From Enterobacter genomosp. O (GTDB lineage: Bacteria; Pseudomonadota; Gammaproteobacteria; Enterobacterales; Enterobacteriaceae): a DNA stretch of 64,000 bases. The notes under the pieces are model-generated. The model had not been told where the DNA came from, made no database searches, and was given only the letters and a program-made list of their open reading frames with translations. The translations under genes were made by a program, and so were the position numbers. Positions 46,224 to 54,827 of this stretch are shown here, piece by piece. How positions within the stretch are numbered: position 1 is the first letter of the stretch; every line of letters starts with the position of its first letter. The stretch is taken from assembly GCF_001022965.1 (NCBI RefSeq), contig NZ_LECZ01000022.1, positions 297,195 through 361,194 of the forward strand. Direction: 5' to 3'.

Positions 46224-46607
46224 TTATTTTGTTAATTCAGTTTCCGCTTCGAGCAGCGCGTCCCTGGCCTCTTCCAGCTTAGCGCGTTTTTTGGCAATCT
46301 TATCAGCACGCCCGGACGCGTTTGCTTCCTGTAATTCCTGTTCCCGCTCGCTCACCTTCTGCTGTTTTTTAAGTACATCCGCTTCACGCTCTTTCCTGAG
46401 CGAGGCATCGGTACAGGTCGCGACAACTTCAGCGTAGGCTTTTTTTAAGCCCTCGACGCGATAGTGATTTTCGTGCGTTTCCGCCTGGCGGATTTGCAGC
46501 TCGATGTTATGCCGTTTTGCCGCACATCCTGTTAATGCTTCCTCCGCAAATGCGGTAAAAGGAATACTCATGGTTACCACTGCTGCAAGAAATGTTCGCT
46601 TATACAT
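46224..46607 (-). CDS. DUF1090 (YqjC-like) exported coiled-coil protein
   Basis: 127 residues from the ATG at 46607 (GGAG eight bases before); an in-frame GTG at 46622 overlaps that ribosome site. Signal peptide YKRTFLAAVVTMSIPFTAFA is followed by a Cys-containing start (LTGCAAKRHNIELQIRQAET). The rest is a charged helix (READVLKKQQKVSEREQELQ), and CTDASLRKERE holds the second Cys. Periplasmic location is inferred; the biochemical function of the family is unknown. Single gene. Confidence 0.78.
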   Translation of the reverse strand: MYKRTFLAAVVTMSIPFTAFAEEALTGCAAKRHNIELQIRQAETHENHYRVEGLKKAYAEVVATCTDASLRKEREADVLKKQQKVSEREQELQEANASGRADKIAKKRAKLEEARDALLEAETELTK

Positions 46608-46912
46608 CTTTTGATTCTCCACTTATTTTACTCGACTGCTTTAGCGTTATTTCGGCGGACGGCGTATTTTCTAAAATTTTTCTCCCTGACGAGATCAGCA
46701 GGACGGAGCAGTGCATCACTCGATCTTGCCTATGGGAGTTTTGTCACTGAAACAAAACGGCATAAGTGTTTGAATAGCGACCTGGAGCGGGGCTTTGTAC
46801 GTTCGGGACTATTCCCCCTGCTCCGTTTTGTTGTTGCCTTCATGCCGGGTTCTTTGGCATGTTAACAGCAAATCACCTTCCCTTTTTGTTCAAGTGACGA
46901 GTTTGCAAAGCG
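46608..46912. promoter_or_regulatory. Divergent region between the DUF1090 gene and mtfA
   Basis: 305 bp expected to hold both promoters. It contains an imperfect stem formed by GGAGCGGGG (near 46783) and CCCCCTGCTCC (near 46815). No recognisable gene or operator was found. Confidence 0.35.
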
Positions 46913-47704
46913 ATGATTAAGTGGCCCTGGAAAACGAATGAGGCTGGCCGGGATATGGCGCTGCCGTGGGATGACGCGCTGGCGATCCCTGTTCTGGCTA
47001 ATCTTAAGCCGGATGAACAATCGAAACTGGTTCAGATGGCGGATCGTTTTTTGCAGCAAAAACGCCTTGTCCCGCTGCAGGGGTTCGAGCTCGATCCCCT
47101 GAAAAACGCGCGTATCGCTCTGCTTTTCTGCCTGCCGGTGCTTGAGCTCGGCATTGAGTGGCTGGACGGTTTTCACGAAGTGCTGATCTACCCTGCGCCG
47201 TTCGTGGTGGATGACGAGTGGGAAGATGATATCGGCCTGGTGCATAACCAGCGCGTGGTGCAGTCCGGACAAAGCTGGCAGCAGGGGCCGATAATCCTGA
47301 ACTGGTTAGACATTCAGGATTCGTTCGACGCGTCCGGTTTTAATCTGATTATTCATGAAGTGGCGCATAAGCTGGATACCCGCAACGGCGATCGCGCCAG
47401 CGGCGTACCGCTGATCCCGCTTCGCGAGGTGGCGGGCTGGGAGCACGATCTGCACGCAGCGATGGATAACATCCAGGACGAAATCGACCTGGTGGGTGAA
47501 AGCGCAGCCAGCATTGACGCCTATGCGGCCACCGACCCCGCAGAGTGCTTCGCAGTGCTCTCGGAGTATTTCTTCAGCGCGCCCGAGCTATTTGCCCCAC
47601 GCTTCCCGGCGCTCTGGCAGCGTTTCTGCCAGTTTTATCAGCAGGATCCCCTGCAGCGCCTGCGGCAGAATGAGGCGTCTGGCGGCGCATCGTCGATCCA
47701 TTAA
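46913..47704 (+). CDS. mtfA: Zinc peptidase MtfA (Mlc titration factor A)
   Basis: Cytosolic zinc-dependent peptidase that binds the glucose repressor Mlc (DgsA) and so relieves repression of ptsG. 263 residues. The zinc motif HEVAH is at 148-152 ([18 protein letters not shown]) with a downstream Glu211 ligand in [14 protein letters not shown]. The start MIKWPWK is the enteric one. In E. coli this gene borders asn tRNA genes; here the aerobactin cluster lies between it and a tRNA-Asn. Its stop overlaps the convergent MFS gene by 4 bp. Confidence 0.95.
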   Translation: MIKWPWKTNEAGRDMALPWDDALAIPVLANLKPDEQSKLVQMADRFLQQKRLVPLQGFELDPLKNARIALLFCLPVLELGIEWLDGFHEVLIYPAPFVVDDEWEDDIGLVHNQRVVQSGQSWQQGPIILNWLDIQDSFDASGFNLIIHEVAHKLDTRNGDRASGVPLIPLREVAGWEHDLHAAMDNIQDEIDLVGESAASIDAYAATDPAECFAVLSEYFFSAPELFAPRFPALWQRFCQFYQQDPLQRLRQNEASGGASSIH

Positions 47705-48912
47705 GGTTTTTCAGCAGGGGTACGCTCGGTAGACCATACCCCTATGCTCAACGCTAAAAACAGCAGCGCCATTCCCCACGCGGCCAACGTTAAAGAGTGC
47801 TCCCCGTAAAAGCGCGTCACAACCGGCACCAGCAGCGCGCTGACGCCGTAGCCCAGCGTATGGCTGGTGGCGATAACACCCGCCCCTTTCCCGGTGGTCA
47901 GCCGATCGTTCAGCAGTAGCTGGTAGCCCGGCGTGGCCATCGCCGCACCGAGCGACGTGATAACAATCCCCACGTAGAACAGCGTTAATCCGGCGACAGC
48001 CATCAGCCCAAGTCCCACGACCATCAACACCGCCGCCATGCAGAGCAACGTCACCGGGCTGAAATGCTGCGGGCGGACGACCAGGAACTGCGCCGCGAGC
48101 GTGGCCAGCGCGGCCAGGCTCAGCAGGAGCGCAACGTGATGGCTAATATCCCGGGCGTTGCCGTCCAGCAGGGGGCTAAGATGCGGTGACAGGCCAAGCT
48201 GCATCAGGCTGACCAGCGCCGCCAGCAGCAGCGCCAGCAGCAGGAACGGCAGCATGGAGGCCTGCAGGCGGGTTGCCTGGTGCGCCACCGGCGGCAGCGG
48301 CGGGTCAGAGACTTCGCGAAGCACCAGCAGCAGGGCGATAAACGGCGCGACCGCCATCAGCCAGAGCGGCGCTACCGGATTGACGCTCAGCATCAGCGCC
48401 GCCAGCGGCGGGCCGAGCAAACGCCCGCAGCTGAGGCCGGAGCTTATCGTCGCCAGCGCGGCCATTCTTTTCTCCAGCCCCCCACGCTGAATAGCCCACG
48501 TCTGGGCCGCAGGCACGAGGCCCGAGACCGTCAGCCCGTAGATCAGACGTGAGAGAACAAGCCCCGCCAGTCCCCAGACGCTATCGAGCCTTCCGGCCGA
48601 CATCGCCCAGACCACCAGCGCCATCACCACGAAACTGGCCAGATAGCCGCCCAGCGAGGCCAGCATCACGGCCTTACACCCCCGCCGCTCGCTCTGGCGT
48701 CCCCACCAGGGTGAGGCCGGTAAAAAGAGCATGGATCCGAACATCAGCAGCCCGGCCCAGACCGAGAGTGAAAGCCCGGTCAGGTTGACCAGCTGCGGGA
48801 GCATCACCAGCAGGCCGTTTTGCCCAATACCTAATAAACCGGCACATAGCGCCAGGGGCCAATTGGCTTTTGAGGTGACGTTCTCGGTCAATGTTTCAGA
48901 GTCAGCGCGCAT
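47701..48912 (-). CDS. shiF: MFS transporter, ShiF-like, next to the aerobactin operon
   Basis: 403 residues with about twelve hydrophobic helices. The start region [20 protein letters not shown] and loop [20 protein letters not shown] fit the major facilitator superfamily. A ShiF-type gene is regularly found divergent from iucA in aerobactin loci and has been proposed to export the siderophore. The symbol rests on position plus general similarity. It shares the Fur-controlled gap with iucA, so it is probably iron-repressed too. Confidence 0.75.
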   Translation of the reverse strand: MRADSETLTENVTSKANWPLALCAGLLGIGQNGLLVMLPQLVNLTGLSLSVWAGLLMFGSMLFLPASPWWGRQSERRGCKAVMLASLGGYLASFVVMALVVWAMSAGRLDSVWGLAGLVLSRLIYGLTVSGLVPAAQTWAIQRGGLEKRMAALATISSGLSCGRLLGPPLAALMLSVNPVAPLWLMAVAPFIALLLVLREVSDPPLPPVAHQATRLQASMLPFLLLALLLAALVSLMQLGLSPHLSPLLDGNARDISHHVALLLSLAALATLAAQFLVVRPQHFSPVTLLCMAAVLMVVGLGLMAVAGLTLFYVGIVITSLGAAMATPGYQLLLNDRLTTGKGAGVIATSHTLGYGVSALLVPVVTRFYGEHSLTLAAWGMALLFLALSIGVWSTERTPAEKP

Positions 48913-48984
48913 AAGAATGTGAACATAGTGTCAATAAATGTGTGGAAATCATGAAGTTTATGAAAACAAATATTGCAAAAATGG

Positions 48985-49012
48985 TTGCGACTGTAAACAG
49001 AATGAATATCAT
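48985..49012 (+). promoter_or_regulatory. Sigma-70 promoter of iucABCD-iutA
   Basis: -35 TTGCGA (48985-48990), 16-bp spacer, -10 TATCAT (49007-49012). It lies in the 138-bp gap between shiF and iucA and is overlapped by the Fur box. Confidence 0.6.
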
Positions 49013-49028
49013 AACGAGAATTATTATC
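49010..49028 (+). promoter_or_regulatory. Fur box at the aerobactin promoter
   Basis: CATAACGAGAATTATTATC matches the Fur consensus GATAATGAGAATCATTATC at 16 of 19 positions. Covering the -10 and start site, it predicts repression by Fe-Fur when iron is sufficient. Confidence 0.82.
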
Positions 49029-49050
49029 AATCATGGAATGAGGTACATCT

Positions 49051-50793
49051 ATGCGTGCTCTGCCCCGCGCTGCCGGTACAGACGTTGCTGCCCAGTGTTT
49101 TTTAAACGCCCTGCTGCGCGAAACGAAGGACTGGCGCTATCTCCCCTCTGCCACTGAGGATGCGCTATCGCAGATTCATATCCCGCTTTCTCAAACCCAG
49201 GCTATTCGGGTTCCGGTACGCTATTTCTCTCCCACCCAGCATCATCAGTACCGTTTCCCGGCAACCCTTATTCAGCGCGACAGCGATGACGGTGACGCCG
49301 TCACATTCCCCCAACTGGTTGATTTACTTCTTGAAAAACCGTCCGTAAAAGGCTCTCTCGATGCCGCTACGCTGTCGCGTTTTAAGCAGCGCGTCCTCGA
49401 AAGCCATGCGCACACCTGGCAAGCGATTGATTTACGCCACGGCTGGGCAACCCTGCGCGACAAGCCGCTAACGTTTGCCGACGCGGAACAGGCGCTGCTG
49501 GTCGGCCATGCGTTTCACCCGGCACCGAAGTCGCACGAGCCGTTTGACGAAACCGAAGCGCGTCGCTATCTGCCCGACTTCGCCTCCCGCTTCCCGCTGC
49601 GCTGGTTTGCCGTAGAAAGCACGCTGATTGCCGGCGACAGCCTGAACGTCTCCCTGCGTGAACGCCTGCTGCGCTTCGCCGCCCAGAGCGCACCCGAGCT
49701 GCTCGGCCACTTCACCGACACCCGCTGGCTGCTGCCGATGCACCCGTGGCAGGCCGACTATCTGCTGCAGCAGGAGTGGTGCCAGCGTCTGGTGGAAAAA
49801 GAGGCCCTGCTGGATCTGGGTGAAGCTGGCGCGCAGTGGCTGCCCACCAGCTCCTCGCGCTCGCTGTACAGCGAAACCAACAGCGACATGATTAAGTTCT
49901 CCCTCAGCGTGCGCCTGACCAACTCCGTGCGCACGCTGTCGGTGAAAGAGGTCAAGCGCGGGATGCGCCTGGCGCGCCTGGCGAAAACGGCGCGCTGGCA
50001 AGAGCTCCAGGCGCGCTACCCCACCATGCGCGTCATGCAGGAAGACGGCTGGGCCGGGCTGCGTGACGAAAGCGGCGCCGTTCAGGAAGAGAGCCTGATG
50101 GCCCTGCGCGTCAACCTGCTGTTTGACACGCCGGTGACGCAGACCAACGTGCTGGTCAGCCTGACGCAGGCCGCGCCGGACGGCGGTGACAGCCTGCTGG
50201 CCGCGGCGGTGCGCCGTCTCAGCCTGCGTCTGGATTTACCGCTTGCCCAGGCCGCGCGCTGCTGGCTGGACGCCTATTGCGACCGCGTATTACTCCCTCT
50301 GTTCAGCGCCGAGGCGGACTACGGTCTGGTCCTGCTGGCGCACCAGCAAAATATCCTCGTTGAGATGCAGCAGGACTTCCCCGTCGGGCTTATCTACCGC
50401 GACTGCCAGGGCAGCGCGTGGACCGAAGGGGCCGATGCGTGGCTGCAGGAGGCGGGCGAAAGCGAGGTGGAAAACCGCTTCGGTGAGAGCCAGCTGCTGC
50501 GCTACTTCCCCTATTACCTGCTGCTGAACTCCACGCTTGCCGTCACCGCCGCCCTCGCCGCCGCGGGTTTTGACAGTGAAGAGAGCCTGATGTCCCGGGT
50601 GCGCGACGCGCTGATGGAGCTGCGCCAGACCGCGAAGCAGACCCGCTGCCTCGACTACGTGCTGGACAGCCCAACCTGGAACTGCAAAGGCAACTTTTTC
50701 TGCTACCTGCACGACCGCAATGAAAACACCATCGCCGATCCGGCGGTGATCTATTTCGACTTTAGCAACCCGTTTTACAAGGAGAAGGCGTGA
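49051..50793 (+). CDS. iucA: Aerobactin synthetase subunit IucA (NIS synthetase)
   Basis: Condenses one N6-acetyl-N6-hydroxylysine with citrate using ATP, in the first assembly step of aerobactin. 580 residues. NIS-synthetase motifs: LPMHPWQADYLLQQEW, LPTSSSRSLYSETNSDMIKF, SLSVRLTNSVRTLSVKE and the C-terminal FerI-like VLLAHQQNILVEMQQDFPVG. GAGGT precedes the ATG. First gene of a tightly packed operon (iucA-B-C-D overlap at each junction), with iutA 26 bp on. Confidence 0.97.
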   Translation: MRALPRAAGTDVAAQCFLNALLRETKDWRYLPSATEDALSQIHIPLSQTQAIRVPVRYFSPTQHHQYRFPATLIQRDSDDGDAVTFPQLVDLLLEKPSVKGSLDAATLSRFKQRVLESHAHTWQAIDLRHGWATLRDKPLTFADAEQALLVGHAFHPAPKSHEPFDETEARRYLPDFASRFPLRWFAVESTLIAGDSLNVSLRERLLRFAAQSAPELLGHFTDTRWLLPMHPWQADYLLQQEWCQRLVEKEALLDLGEAGAQWLPTSSSRSLYSETNSDMIKFSLSVRLTNSVRTLSVKEVKRGMRLARLAKTARWQELQARYPTMRVMQEDGWAGLRDESGAVQEESLMALRVNLLFDTPVTQTNVLVSLTQAAPDGGDSLLAAAVRRLSLRLDLPLAQAARCWLDAYCDRVLLPLFSAEADYGLVLLAHQQNILVEMQQDFPVGLIYRDCQGSAWTEGADAWLQEAGESEVENRFGESQLLRYFPYYLLLNSTLAVTAALAAAGFDSEESLMSRVRDALMELRQTAKQTRCLDYVLDSPTWNCKGNFFCYLHDRNENTIADPAVIYFDFSNPFYKEKA

Positions 50794-51740
50794 TGGCTAT
50801 CGCGAATATCGTCCATTCCGGCTACGGCTTTCGCTGCACCGCCACGGATCGCGCGCTGCCGCTGGCGCTGGGTCTCGACGGCAGCGCGGTGCTTGAGCGC
50901 CTGAACGACATCCCGGACGGCTGGCTGGTCGAAGCCCTGGATCAGCTGTTCGTCGCCGCGCCTGCGCTAACCGGCATCACGCTGCCGTGGGCGGCGTGGC
51001 AGGATGAACCTCAGGCGCAGGCGCTGTTTAGCCAGGCCCACGGGGATTATCTGGCGCGCGACGCCTTCTGGCAGCTGCCGCTCTGGCTAAAGGGTGAACG
51101 GCCGCAGGCCAGCGGCGGGATGCAGTTTGACGAGAGCCGTCAGCTGTACTTCCCGCTGCGCCCTCACCGCCCGCAGGGCGAGGTGTATCGCCGTTACGAT
51201 CCGCAAATTAAGCGCACCCTCAGCTTCCGCGTGGCGGACGTGGCGCTGGACGGCGAGCGATTCACAAACTGGATGAATAACCCGCGCGTGAACGCCTTCT
51301 GGGAGATGGCCGGCCCGCAGGCCGAGCAGGAAAACTACCTGCGCCGCCAGCTCGACTCAACGTATTGCTACCCGGTTATCGGCTGCTTCGACGACCAGCC
51401 GTTCGGCTATTTTGAGCTCTACTGGGCGCCGGAAGATCGCATTGGTCGCCACTATCGCTGGCAGCCGTTTGACCGCGGGCTGCACATGCTGGTGGGTGAA
51501 GAAAACTGGCGCGGCGCGCAGTACATCCGCAGCTGGCTGCGCGGCCTGAGCCACTATCTGTATCTCGATGAGCCTCGCACCGCGCGCATTGTCGCCGAGC
51601 CGCGCTTCGACAACCAGCGCCTGTTCCGTCACCTTTCCTCTGCCGGTTTTGACACGGTGAAAGAGTTCGATTTCCCGCACAAGCGCTCGCGCCTCATCAT
51701 GAGCCAGCGTCACCGCTTCTTCAGCGAGGTAGGCCTGTGA
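50793..51740 (+). CDS. iucB: N6-hydroxylysine O-acetyltransferase IucB
   Basis: Transfers acetyl from acetyl-CoA to N6-hydroxylysine. 315 residues from the ATG at 50793, one base overlapping the iucA stop (TGATG). The C-terminal GNAT-like domain contains FTNWMNNPRVNAFWEMAGPQ, FGYFELYWAPEDRIGRHY and GLHMLVGEENWRGAQYIRSW, highly typical of siderophore acetyltransferases. Overlaps iucC by 4 bp. Confidence 0.96.
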   Translation: MAIANIVHSGYGFRCTATDRALPLALGLDGSAVLERLNDIPDGWLVEALDQLFVAAPALTGITLPWAAWQDEPQAQALFSQAHGDYLARDAFWQLPLWLKGERPQASGGMQFDESRQLYFPLRPHRPQGEVYRRYDPQIKRTLSFRVADVALDGERFTNWMNNPRVNAFWEMAGPQAEQENYLRRQLDSTYCYPVIGCFDDQPFGYFELYWAPEDRIGRHYRWQPFDRGLHMLVGEENWRGAQYIRSWLRGLSHYLYLDEPRTARIVAEPRFDNQRLFRHLSSAGFDTVKEFDFPHKRSRLIMSQRHRFFSEVGL

Positions 51741-53479
51741 ACGCACTCTGGCAAAAAGTGAACCGTGAGATGGTGGCGAAGATCCTCGCCGAGCTGGAAT
51801 ACGAACGCACCCTGCGCGCCGAACCGCTTTCGTCGGACCGCTGGCAGATCGGCATGGGCAGCGAAATATGGCAGTTTAGCGCCACGCGCGGGATCTGGGG
51901 CTGGCTGCATATCGACCCGAACAGCCTGACGACCCTCAGCGGCGCGGCAGTGGAAGCCGAAAGCGCGCTGCTGCAGCTGGCAACGGTGCTGGAGATGAGC
52001 GACGCGCAAACGGCAGAGCATATGGAAGATCTCTACGCCACGCTGCGGGGGGATATTCAGCTTTTACAGGCGCGCGAAGCGCTGGATGCCGACGCGCTTA
52101 TCCACCTCGACCCGGACGAACTGCAGTGTCTGATGAGCGGCCATCCGAAGTTTATTTTTAACAAGGGCCGCCGCGGCTGGGGCCTGGACGCGCTGCGCCA
52201 GTACGCGCCGGAATACCGCGGGCGTTTTCGCCTGCACTGGGTCGCCGTCCAGCGGGAGCATCTGGTCTGGAGCAGCGACGCCGATTGCGACATTCACAAC
52301 CTGCTGGCCAGCGCCATGGACAAAGCCGAGCGCGCGCGGTTTGACGCCCGCTGGCAGGCGCTGGGCCTCGACGACGGCTGGCTGCCCGTGCCGCTGCACC
52401 CGTGGCAGTGGCAGCAGAAGATCGCCATTCATTTCCTGGCGCAGCTGGCGCGCGGTGAGATGGTTGAGCTGGGCGAGTTTGGCGATGAGTATCTGGCGCA
52501 GCAGTCCCTGCGCACGCTCACCAACGCCAGCCGCCGCGCGCCGTATGACATCAAGCTGCCGCTGACCATCTACAACACCTCCTGCTATCGCGGCATTCCG
52601 GGCAAGTACATTGCCGCCGGGCCGCTGGCCTCGCGCTGGCTACAGCAGCAGTTCGCCAGCGACGCGACGCTTGCCCGCTGCGGTGCGCAGGTCCTGGGTG
52701 AGCCCGCAGCCGGGTATCTGTCGCATCCGGGCTATGCCGCATTGCCGAAAGCGCCCTACCGCTACCAGGAGATGCTGGGGGTGATCTGGCGCGAAAACCC
52801 GTCCTGCTATTTAGATGACGGTGAACAGGCGGTGCTGATGGCGGCGCTGATGGAAACCGATAACGCCGGGCGTCCGCTGATCGACGCGTGGATTAAACGC
52901 TCGGGGTTAAGCGCCGAGGCGTGGCTGGAAAAGCTCTTTGAAGCAACGGTGATCCCGTTCTACCACCTGCTCTGCCGCTACGGCGTGGCGCTGATCGCCC
53001 ACGGGCAGAACGTGACGCTGGTGATGAAAGATTACGTCCCGCAGCGCATCCTGCTGAAAGATTTCCAGGGCGATATGCGCCTGGTGGATGAGGACTTCCC
53101 GCAGGCGCAGAGCCTGCCGGAGCAGGTGAAGGCCGTCACGGCGCGCCTGAGCGCGGATTATATTATTCACGACCTGCAAACCGGCAACTTTGTGACGGTG
53201 CTGCGCTTCATCTCGCGTCTTACCCTGCAAAGCGGCGTCAGCGAAACGCGCTTCTACCAGATCCTGGCGCAAGTTTTGCGGGGTTATATGGCCGCGCACC
53301 CGGATCTGGCGGACCGCTTCGCCAAATTCGATCTCTTCAAGCCGCAGATTATTCGCGTGATCCTCAACCCGGTCAAACTGACCTTCTCCGAACACGACGG
53401 CGGCAGCCGCATGCTGCCGAACTATGTCTCCGATCTTGATAACCCACTTTTTCTGGCCTCACGGGAGTCAGCGCAATGA
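51737..53479 (+). CDS. iucC: Aerobactin synthase IucC (NIS synthetase)
   Basis: Adds the second hydroxamate arm to complete aerobactin. 580 residues from a GTG (MNALWQKVNREMVAKILAEL) overlapping the iucB stop. NIS motifs include HPKFIFNKGRRGWGLDALRQ, PVPLHPWQWQQKIAIHFLAQ, SLRTLTNASRRAPYDIKLPL and GVALIAHGQNVTLVMKDYVP, which resemble but do not duplicate the IucA motifs. Overlaps iucD by 4 bp. Confidence 0.97.
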   Translation: MNALWQKVNREMVAKILAELEYERTLRAEPLSSDRWQIGMGSEIWQFSATRGIWGWLHIDPNSLTTLSGAAVEAESALLQLATVLEMSDAQTAEHMEDLYATLRGDIQLLQAREALDADALIHLDPDELQCLMSGHPKFIFNKGRRGWGLDALRQYAPEYRGRFRLHWVAVQREHLVWSSDADCDIHNLLASAMDKAERARFDARWQALGLDDGWLPVPLHPWQWQQKIAIHFLAQLARGEMVELGEFGDEYLAQQSLRTLTNASRRAPYDIKLPLTIYNTSCYRGIPGKYIAAGPLASRWLQQQFASDATLARCGAQVLGEPAAGYLSHPGYAALPKAPYRYQEMLGVIWRENPSCYLDDGEQAVLMAALMETDNAGRPLIDAWIKRSGLSAEAWLEKLFEATVIPFYHLLCRYGVALIAHGQNVTLVMKDYVPQRILLKDFQGDMRLVDEDFPQAQSLPEQVKAVTARLSADYIIHDLQTGNFVTVLRFISRLTLQSGVSETRFYQILAQVLRGYMAAHPDLADRFAKFDLFKPQIIRVILNPVKLTFSEHDGGSRMLPNYVSDLDNPLFLASRESAQ

Positions 53480-54801
53480 AAACCTATGATTTCATCGGCA
53501 TTGGTATTGGCCCGTTTAACCTCAGCATCGCCGCTCTGGCGGAAGGGCTGGACGGCTTTAGCTCGCTGTTTCTTGAGCGCAAACCGCACTTTTCATGGCA
53601 CCCTGGGATGATGGTGCCGGACTGCCACATGCAGACCAGCTTTCTGAAGGATCTGGTCAGCGCCGTGGAGCCTACCAACCGCCACAGCTTCCTGAACTAC
53701 CTGGTGCAGCGTAAAAAGTTCTACCGCTTTCTGACCACCGAGCAGCGCACCGTCTCCCGCGAAGAGTTTGCCGATTACCTGTGCTGGGCGGCGGAAAACC
53801 TCACCAATCTCGCCTTCAGCCAGCAGGTGCAGCAGGTCAACTTTGATGAGAAAAGCGGCCTGTTTGAGGTGGTAACCCAGCGCGATCGCTTCCTGGCGCG
53901 CCACGTCTGCGTGGGGATTGGCAAACAGATCAATCTGCCCGACTGCGTTACCGTGCAGGACGATACCTGCTTCCACGCCAGCGAGATGATGCTGCGCACG
54001 CCGGATCTCGCAGGCAAGCGCGTTACCGTTGTCGGCGGCGGTCAGAGCGGTGCGGACCTGTTTTTGAACATCTTCCGCGGCGAGTGGGGCCAGCCGCTGA
54101 GCCTGAACTGGGTGTCGCGCCGCAATAACTACAACGCGCTGGATGAAGCCGCGTTTGCCAACGAGTACTTCACGCCGGAGTACGTGGACAGCTTCTCCAC
54201 GCTCGGTGAAGAGGCCCGTCGCCAGATGCTGCACGAGCAGAAGATGACCTCTGACGGTATCACCACCGAGTCCCTGCTGGCGATTTACCGCGCCATGTAC
54301 CACCGCTTTGAAGTGCTGCGTGAAAAACCCTGGGCGCATCTCCTGCCGTCCCGCTCGGTATCGGCGCTGTCGCGTCAGGATAACGGACACCGTCTGAGCA
54401 TTCAGCATCACCTCGACGGCGGCCGCGAGCAGCTGGAAAGCGACGTAGTGATTTTTGCCACCGGCTACCGCGCCGTACAGCCTGCATTCCTCGCGCCGCT
54501 GTCTCACCGGCTGAAGCTGGATACGGACGAAGCCTTCTGCATCAACAACGATTTCACCCTCGAATGGGACGGCCCGCAGAGCAACCGCCTGTTTGCCGTG
54601 AATGCCGGGATGCACCGGCTCGGTATTGCCGAACCCCAGCTCAGCCTGATGGCCTGGCGCGCGGCGCGAATTTTGAATCGCGCGCACGCGGACGAGCCGT
54701 TTGAGCTGGCCACCACACCCGGCGTTATCCACTGGCGGACCACCGCCAGCCCGGACAGCAATCCGGTTATTAAATCATTAGCAAAAACCACCGAGTACTG
54801 A
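53476..54801 (+). CDS. iucD: L-lysine N6-monooxygenase IucD
   Basis: Flavoprotein that hydroxylates the epsilon-amino group of lysine with NADPH and O2, the first committed step. 441 residues. FAD-binding GIGIGPFNLSIAALAEGLDG is near the N-terminus, the NADPH motif VTVVGGGQSGADLFLNIFRG is at about 177-196, and the terminal motif FATGYRAVQPAFLAPLSHRL follows. Standard length for the family. Confidence 0.97.
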   Translation: MKTYDFIGIGIGPFNLSIAALAEGLDGFSSLFLERKPHFSWHPGMMVPDCHMQTSFLKDLVSAVEPTNRHSFLNYLVQRKKFYRFLTTEQRTVSREEFADYLCWAAENLTNLAFSQQVQQVNFDEKSGLFEVVTQRDRFLARHVCVGIGKQINLPDCVTVQDDTCFHASEMMLRTPDLAGKRVTVVGGGQSGADLFLNIFRGEWGQPLSLNWVSRRNNYNALDEAAFANEYFTPEYVDSFSTLGEEARRQMLHEQKMTSDGITTESLLAIYRAMYHRFEVLREKPWAHLLPSRSVSALSRQDNGHRLSIQHHLDGGREQLESDVVIFATGYRAVQPAFLAPLSHRLKLDTDEAFCINNDFTLEWDGPQSNRLFAVNAGMHRLGIAEPQLSLMAWRAARILNRAHADEPFELATTPGVIHWRTTASPDSNPVIKSLAKTTEY

Positions 54802-54827
54802 CACACACAATCAGGATCAACATAACA

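Noticed and set aside
53593..54732. Minus-strand frame of 379 codons opposite iucD
   Set aside because: iucD is intact and conserved over the same bases; the antisense product has no recognisable features.
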